Shown here piece by piece: positions 50,615 to 63,300 of a stretch of DNA of 64,000 bases (its first letter is position 1; each line of letters opens with the position of its first letter). The position numbers and the translations under genes were made by a program. The DNA is taken from assembly GCA_932521025.1 (NCBI GenBank), contig OW051471.1, forward strand, positions 2,604,001 through 2,668,000. Direction: 5' to 3'. The notes under the pieces are model-generated. The model saw only the letters and a program-made list of their open reading frames with translations, did not search any database and was not told the DNA's origin. Origin of the DNA: Oscheius onirici. Taxonomy: Eukaryota > Nematoda > Chromadorea > Rhabditida > Rhabditidae.

Positions 50615-53600
50615 ATGCTGAAAATACAACATCTGGAAGATTATATTACTCAAAATGATGGTGAAAATGGTTTCTCCATCAGTTTTGACGTAGAAGGTAA
50701 TGCGTTTTTCCAACAAAAAAAATACTCCCAAAAATTCCAGGACATCGTCGTCTGAACCACCACGCCAACTTGCCTTTCAATTTGAACAAAGGCTATTCTG
50801 AAGCCTTTTTCTCGGAAGAGGAAGACCACAAAACTATTGAGATTTTACTACGGTACTTTATGAAAAAAGCACCGGAAAGGGACTTGAAAAAGGTCGGGAA
50901 AAAAATATTTTTTACTCAAAATATTTAGGTTCTGAATGGAGCTACAGTAGTTTCAAGAAGAGGAATTTTGGGAAGAATGGCGGCTGGAAGAGAATTGAAA
51001 GAGAAAGGAGACTGGCAAATTGTTTGTGAGAAGAGAAAAGGAGTCATTTTTGTGGAAGAAGAGGACACGGAAGCGAAGAAAAAATCGTGAGTTTTTTTTG
51101 TTTCAAAGGTTCTATGTGTAGGCTTGAGTGGAAATGGCGCTACTTTTTTGTCTCCTTCGTGATTAGCAGCCTTTCTGTCTTTCTGTTTTGACCTTTCGTT
51201 CGCAAACAACTGGAAAATGTAGCCGTAATCATAAAATTTGGGCGGGAAAACGATTTCATTCTGATTTTGAAATGCGTGATGCTCCTGACAACTATCGTTT
51301 TCCTCCCACAATTGAGTTTTGTTTTGTTTGACTTCAAAATAATTTTCCAGACACTTCCCAGGTTAGAAATATTCTGAAGAAGGTCAAAAACAGCAGGTTG
51401 CCCGGAGAAAGCTAGACTGAAAAACGTGGTCTTGACTATACTTGGGCGTCGAGTCGAGCCGGCTCGCGGACTATGTCGAGTCGAGTCGTTTTTTTTTCAA
51501 ATTCCGCGGTTCAAATACGAAGAAATGAAGAAAATCTTTTGTTATTTCCAGTTTGTTGAGCCAAATAATCTTTAAAAAATCGGCTCGACTCGGCTCGAGT
51601 CGAGTCGAGTTGCCCAAGTATAGTCTTGACTACAAAGCATTTGAGGTAGAGCACACTGCAATTATTTCTATTTCTAGCACAGTGAACAGCGTAAACGATG
51701 TAAAAAATGAAAAAAAAAACTTTTTGCAAACGCGGCTTTTGATAGTCCTTCGACTATCCAACTTTCAGGAACAGACAAATGTCCGAGTCGGACAAACGAG
51801 CCACCTATATGGGTCACAAGTTTGAGGAATGTCTTCTTCTTCCCGTCACTGAGAAAACTTCATTTTCTTCCAGTGTAATTTCTCCCAATTCTTCTCAAAG
51901 TAATCAGTTCCAGTCAGATCTCCGAATGGTCATTAGAGGTAAACTTTGTGACAAAACTACGCAAAAGGGCTATACTTTGCTTTACAGTGGAGAAGTTGAC
52001 GCCATTGACAAGGGTAAGCTATTTTTTGGCAATCACTGGAAGACCAGCAGTTGGTAAAAGATAAAAGTCATTCAAAGCCTTCTTAGCAAACATTTTGCTG
52101 GTTCCCTTGTTATAGCGAATGCTGAAACAAAGATGAAAGTAAGAACATTTCGAAAACAAACGTAATTGTTACCTTTTGATGCACAAGACTACCTTCAAAC
52201 AAAAATATTCGGGCAGTTCAATAGAGAAGAACTGCTGAACGTCATGAATAACTTTTTTCAGGCAGTGTCGTCGTATTGAGCTCCGCAAATTCTGTCCTAC
52301 TTATGACATAGAACATTTTTTGATGTCAATTCTTTCCTTCTAAAATGTTTGTAGAGGCGCTCTCGCAACTAAAAGAAATGTAGCGCCCGATTATTACTGA
52401 ACGATGAAGCGTAAAGAAATGTGAAAACATTATAACGTGAACTGTCAGAGCCGACATTTTTTCAATACAATCCGACATCAAAAACAGGCTTCCTCTAATG
52501 CATTAGACATCTAATGCATTAAAAACAGGCGAGTATTGAGAAATATTACCCCTGAGTGAAGACGATTGGAGCTGACACCATTCTGCTTTACATACTCTTG
52601 CTATGGATCATTTTTGAACAATTAAATGCAAAGGACGAATATTGTTCATTTTACCTTCAAATAGTGCCTCAAAAAGAGTAATTCCAGACGGCAAATACAT
52701 CGAAATGAAGACCCAGAAGAATGCTCTCGAAGGCTACTGGTTCTGGAAGGAGAAGAGTCTCAAATGGTGGCTTCAGTGCAAACTAGTAGGAATCGAACAT
52801 CTGGTCGTAGGAATAAAGGACAGCGGAGGATTTGTGCGACAGGTGCTCACTTTTTTTGCAGTAAAATTAACATTTTTTGTCTAAAAATGGGATGTGATAT
52901 TTTACCAAAAAGTAAGATTGCACTAATAGAAATTCTTTCCTTCCAAGCACATGATATGTCGTTGAAACAAACAAAAAAGTTACGCATTGCCTAGAAAAAC
53001 GTCTCAGTTTGTGTTTACGACTCGAACTATTTTTGTTTCATAGCTTCCATAAAGGAAAAGACTTTGACCAATGCCACTAGACTTTAGACTTTAGACATCG
53101 TAACTGCAATGTTGAAAGGGGCAGTGTCATTATAACCAGATAGGAACAATCTGGAAAGCCCGCGCATTCAAACCTCAAACACCTCGATTAATGTATTTTC
53201 GCATTTTACTCGTTTTATGCTCATTTTTTCAACTTCTACTTATTTCTAATCGATTTCTCATCGAAAATTACCACTAAAATAAGTGGTATAACGTCAAAAT
53301 TGGTGGAAAAATGACGGAAAAAGACGAAAATGCACTTTTTGGCCTACAATCCGTTGTTTTCGTCTATTTCCGTCAATTTTCCACTAATTTTAGCTTTCCA
53401 CCACTCATTTTAGACGTAATTTTTGACGACAAATCGAATGAAAACAAGTAAAAGTCAAAAAAATGAGTATAAACCCCATAAACAAGCCAAAATGAAATTT
53501 GTGGTGGGTCCCGCCACGAAGTTGCCTGATTTCCCCTGCTTACATGCTTTCACACAATGAGACTGTCCCTTTGAAATGAGACATCGAGCTCTTGTTTCTT

Positions 53601-54586
53601 CAGAGAATGAATCTCGATATCCGTTAGGAAAACTGTAAATTTCGAATCTTCAGACTTGAAATTTGAAAATCTCGTAGCTCTAAAGCAGAGCATACGTTGT
53701 TGGAACAAATGAAAAACATGCGCTTTACAAAATTACCGCATTTCTTCTAATAGAAGCACTATGCTTCTGTTTTTCAATCTGCTCGTTTTGGGGTGCTTCT
53801 ACTAGAGCAGTGCTTCTAATAGAGTAGTGCTTCTATTAGAAGAAATATGGTAGTCTTCTTCTGCATCCAGATTTGTTTCTGAAGATAAAGCCGTGTTTAC
53901 TTCCACTGCTTCTTCCTCTTGTAGCTCGAGTTGTAAAACAGTTGAAACAATTTTTAGGAGCATGTAGCCTTTTTAATTTTTTAACCCAATCTTGTTTTGT
54001 TTCATTTCCTTCATATAAGCCCGATGGAACTTAAGTGTCGAACTGTTCACCATTTTGAGCCAAATCGCAATTTCTAGCCAAATTCAAATTTTTGGTATTC
54101 AACGTTAGCAGGCGTTTGGCGAAAAGAGTATCGAAACCTAAATTTTCAGCCTAGTTTTATCAATACCAGCCGGACCAAAAACAAAGCTATGTAGTACTGG
54201 CCAGATTGTGGGGCAAACTGGGTAACTACTTCAAAACTACAGCTGACTATTGAAGCTTCAGCGCTGACCACACCTTATGCCTACAGTGAAACATTTCGAA
54301 ATCTATACCCTTTGACTGGATTTCAAAACGTTGCGAAAAAAATAGATTTTTCTCTCATAAATACCCATCTTTTCAGCTCCAAAAAGTACATACAAACTCG
54401 TTGGAAAACTCTCAATGGGACGGAGACAGATGTTTCAACTTCCTATTGGAAGTTCTCCAATTTCTTGACCAAAATGTACCTGAAGGAGCCAGCTGTCGGA
54501 TTGTCTGTCACAATGGAAACTTGTCGTGCCAAGATGCTTCAAGAAGAATCGTTTCCAAGGAATTTGTGAATCATTTTTCACTGTAA
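50615..54586 (+). CDS. DXO/RAI1 (Dom3Z) family decapping exoribonuclease
   Basis: Six exons: 50615-50696, 50741-50892, 50929-51086, 51769-52013, 52688-52842 and 54377-54586. They give 333 residues. The ATG sits five bases after a TTTTTCAG acceptor. The family's active site can be followed: Glu in GHKFE (~150), Glu and Asp of GEVDAID (~206/208), the ExK pair in YIEMKT (~218/220), and Gln of KWWLQCKLVGI (~242). The VSRRGILGRM and GVIFVEEEDTEAKK blocks also match. In the family this enzyme removes incomplete or NAD caps from RNA 5' ends and degrades the body 5'-3'. All metal ligands are present, so it is probably active. Intron 3 holds a CGAGTC palindromic element. Intron 5 (1.5 kb) holds a TTAA-type MITE and a small foldback. 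Confidence 0.88.
51435..51624. mobile_element. CGAGTC palindromic MITE, CTTG target duplication
   Basis: Ends ACTATACTTGGGC / GCCCAAGTATAGT with internal repeats of CGAGTC/GACTCG. It is flanked by CTTG on both sides. Same family as 48184-48321 by its termini. It lies in intron 3 of the DXO-like gene. Confidence 0.72.
53116..53570. mobile_element. TTAA-family MITE with TTGA flanks
   Basis: Same family as the copies at 4678 and 58630 (AAGGGGCAGTGTCATTATAA ... ATGAGACTGTCCCT) in intron 5 of the DXO-like gene. It is flanked by TTGA on both sides instead of TTAA. Confidence 0.75.
53734..53852. repeat. Small foldback MITE
   Basis: Termini TACCGCATTTCTTCTAATAG / CTATTAGAAGAAATATGGTA, about 119 bp, in intron 5 of the DXO-like gene. 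The GCTTCTA repeats recall the 40.1 kb foldback. Confidence 0.78.
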
Positions 54587-54819
54587 AGAAAGTTTCTTGT
54601 TCTGTCGTTTCTTATCTCCCTCGGAAGGAAATGTTGTACAACCTTATCGTCTTTGGAAGAAAGCGGATTTGTGGTTGGTGATGAAAAGACCAGAGGCTAT
54701 GACGCAAAACTCTAGACGGCTACAATTCTTCAGCAGTATCACTATGTAATTTTTTTGTACCTTGAAAAAACTGAAGTATTTCGGTAAAAGAAACCAGATA
54801 GCAGTCAATCTAAAATATT

Positions 54820-55150
54820 AAATTGCTATGGTGTCTGTGGCTGACTCTGTGTGTTTGTCTGTCTGTTTGTCCATGGCCACGAAATTTTGGTGTATTGTTA
54901 AGAGTCGCCGTCTACACCCAAACGACCCGGGTTCGATTCCTCTCCTCGCCAAGTATTTTTCCTAAATTATTTTGAGCAGGAAATAGAGTCAGGCTAACCG
55001 GTAGGGGATTGGAAGGGATTAAAAGGGATCGGTTGACTGGGAAAGGGAGCAGAAGAAATCGGATGACTGAGGAAGGGATCAGAAGTTTAGAAGAAAACAC
55101 ATAGATTATTTTGAGCAGGAAATAGTCAGGCTAAGCCGCCGACAGGCGGC
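54820..55150. repeat. Second copy of the B-box-like repeat
   Basis: Matches 3868-4375 in order: TGGTGTCTGTGGCTGACTCT, ACCCGGGTTCGATTCCTCTC, GGTAGGGGATTGGAAGGGAT, then GCCGCCGACAGGCGGC. It fills most of the gap between the DXO-like and lectin genes. Confidence 0.75.
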
Positions 55151-55566
55151 GAAGCCGGTTGGTAATCTTTGTTAAAAATCTGATATAAGCAAAAAGCCTG
55201 AAGCAAACTAAACTGTTCCGTCAAAGACGAACCGCAGTTCGAGGGTTTTCGGACTGATCGATTGTACATTTCAATGTTTTGAAATATGAATAAGCTGTTT
55301 GCAAGTAGGAAAACGTTCATTGTTCAGGCGGATTGGCAAAAAAAACCCGATGTTTTCACGTTAGTCATACAATTTGAGCAGCTTGTATTTTTTTTTCTCT
55401 ATCAGGCATCTAGACTGGGACAACTGTTTTTTAGGGATCAGTTTTCCAGGCTACAACTTCTAAAGAAAGCTGATATAACCCTTTGCCAACCGACCAAGAT
55501 AACAGAGCTTTACTTCAAAAGCTATCAGTTCTCATCCTCTTACGACTATCAGTTCACTCTGCCACA

Positions 55567-57215
55567 ATGTTACCGGCCCTGCTTCTTCTCTTCCTGGCTC
55601 CTGTAGCCATTTTCGCCGAGACGACTTGTCCCAAAGGATATGTCAATTCTACTGTTGACGGATCTATGTTCTGCTACAAGATTTACAAGACTCTCTTGCC
55701 GAGAGATCAAGCTGAGGCTCAGTGCAATCAGGACGGTGGAACTCTGGTCAAAATTAGCAGTACCGGGGTAAGATTTTAGTGTTTATCGAAAAATGGGTAA
55801 CAATAAGAGAAATCAGTCGTCGCATTTGTCGGTGTATCAGCAGATTCTTCAAGGAACTCTAGTATCCGTGAAAAAAACAAACGCAGCATAACAAAAAATA
55901 TTTAGTTTTTTAACGAGCCCAGATAGGAAAAGCAAGTGCGCGAACTTTACTTTTGACAGCTTTGGAGAGTCTGGGACAGTGATTTGATCAAACTGCCAAG
56001 TGAGGTACAATGGGGAAACTAGGGCGTAGGATCCGGGACAGAGCGAAGTGTGAAAACGAGGAATCTCTAAATTCAGCCCTTGCTATCCTTGTTTCTCAAA
56101 AACTGTGTACAACACAAACACAACTTTCTTCTTCCACAAATCCCAATTTCCAGCAAAACAGCTTGATCACATCGGTCGCCAAAGGCTTGAGCACCGTCCA
56201 CATTGGTGTTCAGTGCTACAGCTCCGGATTCTGTAAATACGACGACGGTCGTATTGTCTCCACCAATCAGACATACTTCTACGGAGGTTTGAGAGTTGTA
56301 ATTCATAAAAAGTATCAGGTCTGCCAACTCCCGAAGTCGGTCAATGTGTCATTCTCGACACATCAAACGACATTTTCAACGGAAAATGGATTAGTGTCAG
56401 CTGCTCGACTGTCAGTGGCTTTGTCTGTCAAGTCGATCCTACGGTTACCGCTTATTATAGTGAGTTTTATAGGCAAAAATTAAGCTTGAAGAGTCCCGAA
56501 ACTTATGATTCTTATAACAAATGACTTTCTCTCACATATGAGCTCGGGCAGGTACAAGCCAGGCTATGGTATTTATCAACTCTTATCCTAAAAATATGGA
56601 ACACAGCCGATCGAGACCAAAAACTATAAAAACTAGAATACGGTTGTAAAAAAGGCTGCTTTACGGGTGGTTTGCGGTAATCACAATCATTTTCAGAGGC
56701 GCTTCAACAGACCAACTGCAACTCTGTCTACTGGCTTTCGGCACCAATCAACGTAAGTTATTTTAGGTTCCCAAAAAAGTTGTTTCACTTCATTCTACTG
56801 CTTATAAGCAATAACGGAAAGAATATTGAATTCAGATCAGCACTCCTAACTATCCGAACAATTACGAAAACTACCAAAACTGTGTTTACTACTTCCATGG
56901 GTAGGTTCTGGATCATTTTTTAGAAATTCTTGCAGAGGACCATTCATATTCTACTTTGATACCTTCTACACCGAGAGTTATAAAGACTTCCTCTACATTT
57001 ATGAGGGCGGCGAGTATTCCAGTCTGAGCTATTATGCAAAGTATACACATTTGTTCCACAAAAAACTTTGAAACATTTCAAGATATTCCGGCAACTACGC
57101 CTATGTAAACTATCAGAGCACCTACTCAGTGGTCATGTTGGTCTTCGTCTCGGATTCACAGAATACTGCGATAGGGTTCCATGGCAGCGTCACTCAAAAG
57201 AATATTTCTGGTTGA
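55567..57215 (+). CDS. Secreted C-type lectin with CUB domain (clec type)
   Basis: Seven exons: 55567-55767, 56154-56286, 56319-56459, 56697-56752, 56836-56900, 56936-57040 and 57083-57215. They give 277 residues in consistent phases. A signal peptide (MLPALLLLFLAPVAIFAE) is followed by a C-type lectin domain (CPKGY...FCYKIY, RDQAEAQCNQDGGTLVKI, GQCVILD, GKWISVSC, GFVCQ). A CUB domain follows (ISTPNYPNNYENYQNCVYYF, FIFYFDTFYTESYKDFLYIYEGG, ending VVMLVFVSDSQNTAIGFHGSV). This CTLD+CUB order is common among nematode clec genes, many of which are pathogen-induced; I see no evidence for the regulation of this one. AATAAA is 12 nt past the stop (57227). It converges with the receptor gene; stop codons are about 150 bp apart. 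Confidence 0.92.
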
Positions 57216-57364
57216 TTTGGAGAGATAATAAAGTTGTTTTCGAGAAGGAAATGGTGTAATTTTGGGGCTTCGAAAGAAACTCAGCATGGTTCTTCCTAGT
57301 ATGACAAAGAGACAAACCCCGAAATAAATTCGCCCTTTATTACATTTCCTCTCTTCTACATCAT

Positions 57365-60300
57365 TCAATTGATCTGTTTCTTTCTGGCCAAATCCTTCAT
57401 GTTCTCCTCGAGAGAGTAGTGGAGATGCATGGCCTCTCCGACCAGAATCATCAGGAATGTGACGAACACGACGACGAGAGTGAAGAAAATGAGAAGGAGA
57501 CGATCCAAAACTGTAGCTAGGTACTCCCATTCCAAAGCGTATCTGAACATTTCTTGTATTTTTAGGCTTCAAAGCTAGATGCTAAAGGGGAGACTGAACA
57601 GCGTTTCAGTGTGAAAAAAGTGAACGTTTGTAGCTCGAATTTTAAAATTGACTGGAAAAACTGCTATAACCTTCGTTCCGTAAAAAGGGGTCATTACCGT
57701 TACCAGAGGTGCGGAAAAAGCAAAAAAAGTTTCCGCGGAATTCCGTGGGACTAAAATTATTTTCCGCGTTTCCGCGGAAAGAAATTTCCGCACATCTCTA
57801 TCCGTTACCCTGTATTTCATGTTGGTACCAGCATGTCACCCAAACAGGAATCCTGGAGTACGTTCAAGTGTTATTAGGTCGCCGGATAAGTATTTTCTTT
57901 TTGATCATAACTTTGTCTACTTTTAACGAAATCGGGCAAACTCAGTTCCAAAATGTAGGTCTACCCTAGGCCGAATTAATAGGCTATATGAGAGACCTGG
58001 ATATCTTATTTTCTGACCACAGTGAACGGTTTAACTTTCGATCAAAACACAATTTTGCCCATAACTCTTCCGGGTTGCATTCTACAAAAAAAATTGTCAA
58101 CTACAATAATTTTTTTCTCGGAAAGACGATCAGTTTACTTTTTTGAAAAATGATTTTTGACTTTGGGATCATGTCGAAACTGAAAATGGACGCTGGAGCG
58201 ACCAGGGTTCGATTCCGCCGAGAGGAAATCTTTTTGTTTTTTAACTGTAACAGGGGTGATATTTAGTAAAATACTACAGTGAAAAAACAAAAAGATTTCC
58301 TCTCAGCGGATTCGAACCCTGATCGCTCCAGCGTGAAATTTCCAAACCCACTGCGCCATCCGGACATTTTCAGTTTCGACATGATCCCAAAGTCAAAAAT
58401 CATTTTTAAAAAAAGCAAACTGATCGTCTTTCCGAGAAAAAAATCATTGTAGTTGACAACTTTTTTGTAGGATGCAACCCTGAAGAGTTATGGGCAAAAT
58501 TATGTTTTGACCAAAACTTAAACCGTTCACTGTTCTCAGAAGGTAAGATATCCAGGTCTCTTATATGGCCTATTAATTCGGCCTAGGGTAGACCTACATT
58601 TTGGAACTGAGTTTGCCCGATTTCGTTAAAGGGACAGTCTCATTATGGGCTTCCAGGCCGCCAGGGGAAATCTGGCAACTTCGTGGCGGGATCCACAACA
58701 AATTTTATTTTTGCATTTTTAGGGGGTTTACACTTATTTTTTTGATTTTTATTTGTTTTTAATCGATTTCTCGTCAAAAATTACCCCTAAAATGAGTGGT
58801 GGAACGTTAAAATTGGTGGAAAAATGAAAGAAAAACTCGAAACATTTATTTTTGTTCCAAAAACGTAATTTTAGCCTATTTTGGTCAATTTTCAACAATT
58901 TTTTGCATTCCACCACTCATTTTAGGGGTAATTTTTGACGAGAAATCGATTGAAAACAAGGAAAAAATTGAAAAAATGAGTGAAAACCCCCTAAAAACGC
59001 AAAAATGAAATTTGTCGTGGGTCCCGCCACGAAGTTGCCTGATGTCCCCCCTGGAGGACCATAATGAGACTGTCCCTTTAAAACTAGACAAAGTTATGAT
59101 CAAAAGAAAAATACTTACCCGGCGACCTAATATTAGCGGTCTCACGACAAAACTTGTTTTCTGCTTTGACTGAATTGGGAAAAGAATAAAACTAGTGACA
59201 TAGTTGTGAAACAAAACAAGTTTATATATTGTCAGGAAGGATGGAATTCTTTTATGTTGCGCGATCGTTGGAAAACGCTTGGAAAAAGGAGTGGACTGTA
59301 ACGCCAATTGAAGATCCGGAGTTGAGTTGTATTTTTTTCAAAAAAAAATGGGGTTATTTCATATTTCACACTGGAGAATAACGATTGAAGAATCTGACCG
59401 ACTTCGTCGCCTGACGACGTCGTTACCTAATCCTGACAACTCTTGACTTGCTACGACGATTCTCGTGGCCATGGACAAACACAGACAAACACACAGAGTC
59501 AGCTACAGACATCATAGCTTTTTATTGAAGAAACTGATAATCTCGCTGAAAACTTTCTTCTCTACGTTTTCCGCACCATAAAAACATTTGTAAGGGAAGA
59601 CAATGAGACAAGCTACTGAAATAATTAAAAATCATGTTTTATAGATCTGTTGAAACAAAGAGACTGAAACTTCTCGAATACTATTGTGTAATGCATGAAC
59701 CGGCAAAGGAAAACAAGAGCTCATCTCATCCACTTTTGGGGGGTTTCAGGAGTCCAAAATGCAGTTTCTCGGCTTATTTTTGCTTTCTAGGAGAGCCAAA
59801 ACAAATGCTATCAATAAACTGGTTTTTTCTAGTAAAGCTTCTCCCGACTATTGACCTCATCGATTCCGATGCTTTTGAAGCAAAAAATGTTTCCCTTTTA
59901 CCATTTTCAAAGTATAACGCCAAAAAACTACGTACCTCCGTCTCAGCTTGCTCTCTAAAAGCGTATTTTCAGTGGCTGACATGGCCGAAGTGCAAAGCAT
60001 CAGAGGTCCGGGCTCCATTGGAGAGCCCGTAGGAGTCGCCATACCGTCTCCAATCGACGACGGGGGTCCTAATTTTTACATATTTCGAAAAATTTCAACT
60101 TACTAATGCTCAACCGGCCGTTTGGAGTGGTACTAGTCTCTCTGGACCTCTCCTGCATCAAGGCAGCATTGGCCACGGCGCGCCACTTTTCACGGAGCCG
60201 TGCTTCTCGGTCTGTCCTGAAAATGTCGTTTTTGGAATGAAAAGGCTGAAAAATACGTGGTAACTTTAGGCGGAGGAGGAGGAAGAGAATTATTGAAAGA

Positions 60301-63300
60301 AGTAGCCTGTAGCAGTATGTCGTTTCGACTGCAGTTGGCTCCTTGTCGCGAGGTGGATTTCTAGAAATCAGTGGAATTAATGCTTAGGAAAGTTGAAGTC
60401 AACCTTCAACATTCAGTGGAACAGGAGCAAAAAACAAAAAACAGGCTTCAATAATTTCAAAAATTTTCAAATAAAAGTTTACAGTTTCATTCTCACGCTA
60501 ACAAGTATTATAGAGCACTGAAAATTTGTGAACTTAAAGGGACAGTCCCGTTATGTGCGAACATGCCCGCAGGGGAAATCGGGACAGCCCCAAAATGCGG
60601 AAAACACTTTGAAAACGACCCATTCCGCGCGAAACCCAAAATGAACTCGCTACAGTTTGAACGCGGCCAATTTGAACGTCGCCATTCTGGAGGTGCGACA
60701 TTTTGCACGACATTTTTACGTAATCACGTATTTTCTATTCCGCAATTACCGTTTCCCTAAAATATTCGTCATTTTTCTTTTTTTCCGGAATTTCTTCCAT
60801 TTTTGCCTAGTTTTTCTAGTATTTTTTTTTACTTTATTGTGCTATTGCCTTGTAAAAACATTTATGCATACTATAACGGTCATTTTAGAGCCAGCCAAGT
60901 TAAAATCATGCCCTAGAAGTCGAGGACCAGCCGGAGAACCTGAAACATAGGAAGAGAAAAACGAAGGCCGTCGACAACTATCTCATACGACTTTTTCGAC
61001 ACAACGGCGACAAATCATACGTCTACGAACATTTTTACAAGTTAGTTTTTCGGTTTATCGTAATTTTTTTTATTCTTTCAGACAAGTGCAGACTTGTAAA
61101 AACTGCCGATAAGACGACATAATGCCTCCGATATCACGACAACGAGCCAAACATGTCTTTAAATCAGGTAAATTTATTTTCAAATAGTCTGACTCAACAT
61201 TCAGGCCTCAAGCGAAAAACTAGGACCAGACTGGCCGAAGATATCGTCCTTCTCAATGGAGCTGTGTCGAAAACGTGGAAGAAGAAACCGCAAGAACAAA
61301 TAGATGTTGAAGAATGGTACAAGCCATTAAAAGTAAGTTATTTCTGTATTTTGCGAGGATATTTTAGTCTTCTGTATCACAGCAACGGCCATCAAAAGGC
61401 CCATCTATCTTCACTCGCCGAAAGACATCAGAAAAAAACAGGCGGACACAACTGGCCTCTTACTGCGCGAGTTTCCTGTCAAAAAGGTATGGGTTTGTTC
61501 TTCTATTACAACAATCATCCTAGGCGAAAGAGAACTCCAACACAGCGTCTCTTCTGAAGAACCAACGCCTCCAAGCAGTGAAACGAGCTCGAAGACGTGC
61601 CTCCGGATACCCTACCCTAGCCGATATCGACGGAATTTCATTCATTTTCGAGTCTTAGCACTAAAATTGTACTTATAGATGATTCAATAAACTTTTCTAA
61701 GAGAATTACTTGTTCTTGTCCAAGATTTACTGCTACAAATTGATTTTCATCAAGAACCAGTTTTTACTCACCCACAAGAGCCGGAAAGTTGATCAACGCG
61801 ATGGCATATGTCCGTTTCTTGCCCATTTATTGTTTTCGTCATAAAAACGGGAAAAAAGACCGAAAAAATAGCTAAAAACCATAAAGAGGAGTATATTTTA
61901 GGGAAACGGTAATTGCGGAATAGAAAATACGTGATTACGTAAAAACGTCGTGCAAAATGTCGCACCCCCAGAATGGCGACGTTCAAACTGGCCGCGCTCA
62001 AAATGGACGGCGCCAAAGTGGGACGTTTTCAAAATGGTTTCGCACAAAGTGGTTTTCCGCATTTTGGGGCTGTCCCGGGGAAATCAGGCAATCGTGGCGG
62101 GATCCACGACGAATTGTATTTTTGCATTTTTAGGGGGTTGACACTCATTTTTTCGATTTTTACTTGTTTTTAATCGATGTATCGTCAAAATTTACCCCTA
62201 AAATAAGTGGTAGGACGCTATAATTGGTAGAAAATTGACCGAAATAGGCAAAAAAGCATTTTTTGGCCAAAAATACGTTATTTTCGTCTTTTTCCATCAT
62301 TTTCCACCAAATTTGACGTTCCACCACTCATTTTAGGAGTAAAATTTGACGATAAATCGATTAAAAACATTTAGAAGTCGGAAAAATTAGCATATAACGA
62401 GTAAAACCCGGAAAATCAATATTTGAGGTGTCTGAGGTTTGAATGCGCGGGCTTCTAAGAATTTTGCTATCTGGTTATAATGGGACTGTCCCTTTAATCC
62501 AAGAGGTGAATCAACACCTTTCCGTCCCTGCACGTATAGGTTCTCGGTGAAACAAAAAGCAAACTTTTCTAGTTGTTATAAGAGATACAGTTTTAAGTAG
62601 AAGAAATGTCTCACATTTCTCTTTTTAGGTTCAGGTGAAGTTGACTCCACCCGTTTTGGAAAAGGTTTTATCAGATATAATTTTTAGGACAGATTTTGCT
62701 CAGGACAACCAAAGCAGAAAAGTTTGTTTGGAAATGGTTGTTTCGCCTTTGAGATTATCCTCGAATAGGCCGAAGGAACAAATTGATGAGGAATGATGTG
62801 ACCGAATATTTTCAAAATGTTTGCAATGTCGCGATCATATGTATTCCAAATGTCTGATATGTTTATTCATTTTTATGTCACTGGATCGTCCAAACATCGG
62901 TACCTCCCCTTACCTTGCCCATACAATTCCTCGGCAAAAAGAATAAAACCATTCACCCTCGGTAACAAAAAACTTACCAAGTTCTTCGCGACTCTCGTCT
63001 TTTTGCCCTTTCCATTGTTCTGACTCTCGAAATGAACTCCCGTCTCTGTCCACAGTTCCAACAGCTGAGTTGGAGCTCTCAACTTGAGCCATTTGGCTAT
63101 CTAAAATTAGGTTCTTTCCCCAAAAATTTCAAAATGCCCGCCTTGGCAAAAAAGATGAAAGCTATCAGTGGCGGGACCGGCTTCGAATACATTTTTTGAA
63201 GATGTACGTTCAAAATAAAGGCTGTAAATAGCGTTCCGATAAAAATAATCAGTATAATTGAGAGGTAGAAGAGACCTGAAAAGTTTTTTTGTCGAAAAAT

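Noticed and set aside
51348..51362. Extra 11-nt exon in the DXO-like gene (TTTTCCAG acceptor)
   Set aside because: Including it shifts the next exon out of the clearly conserved frame.
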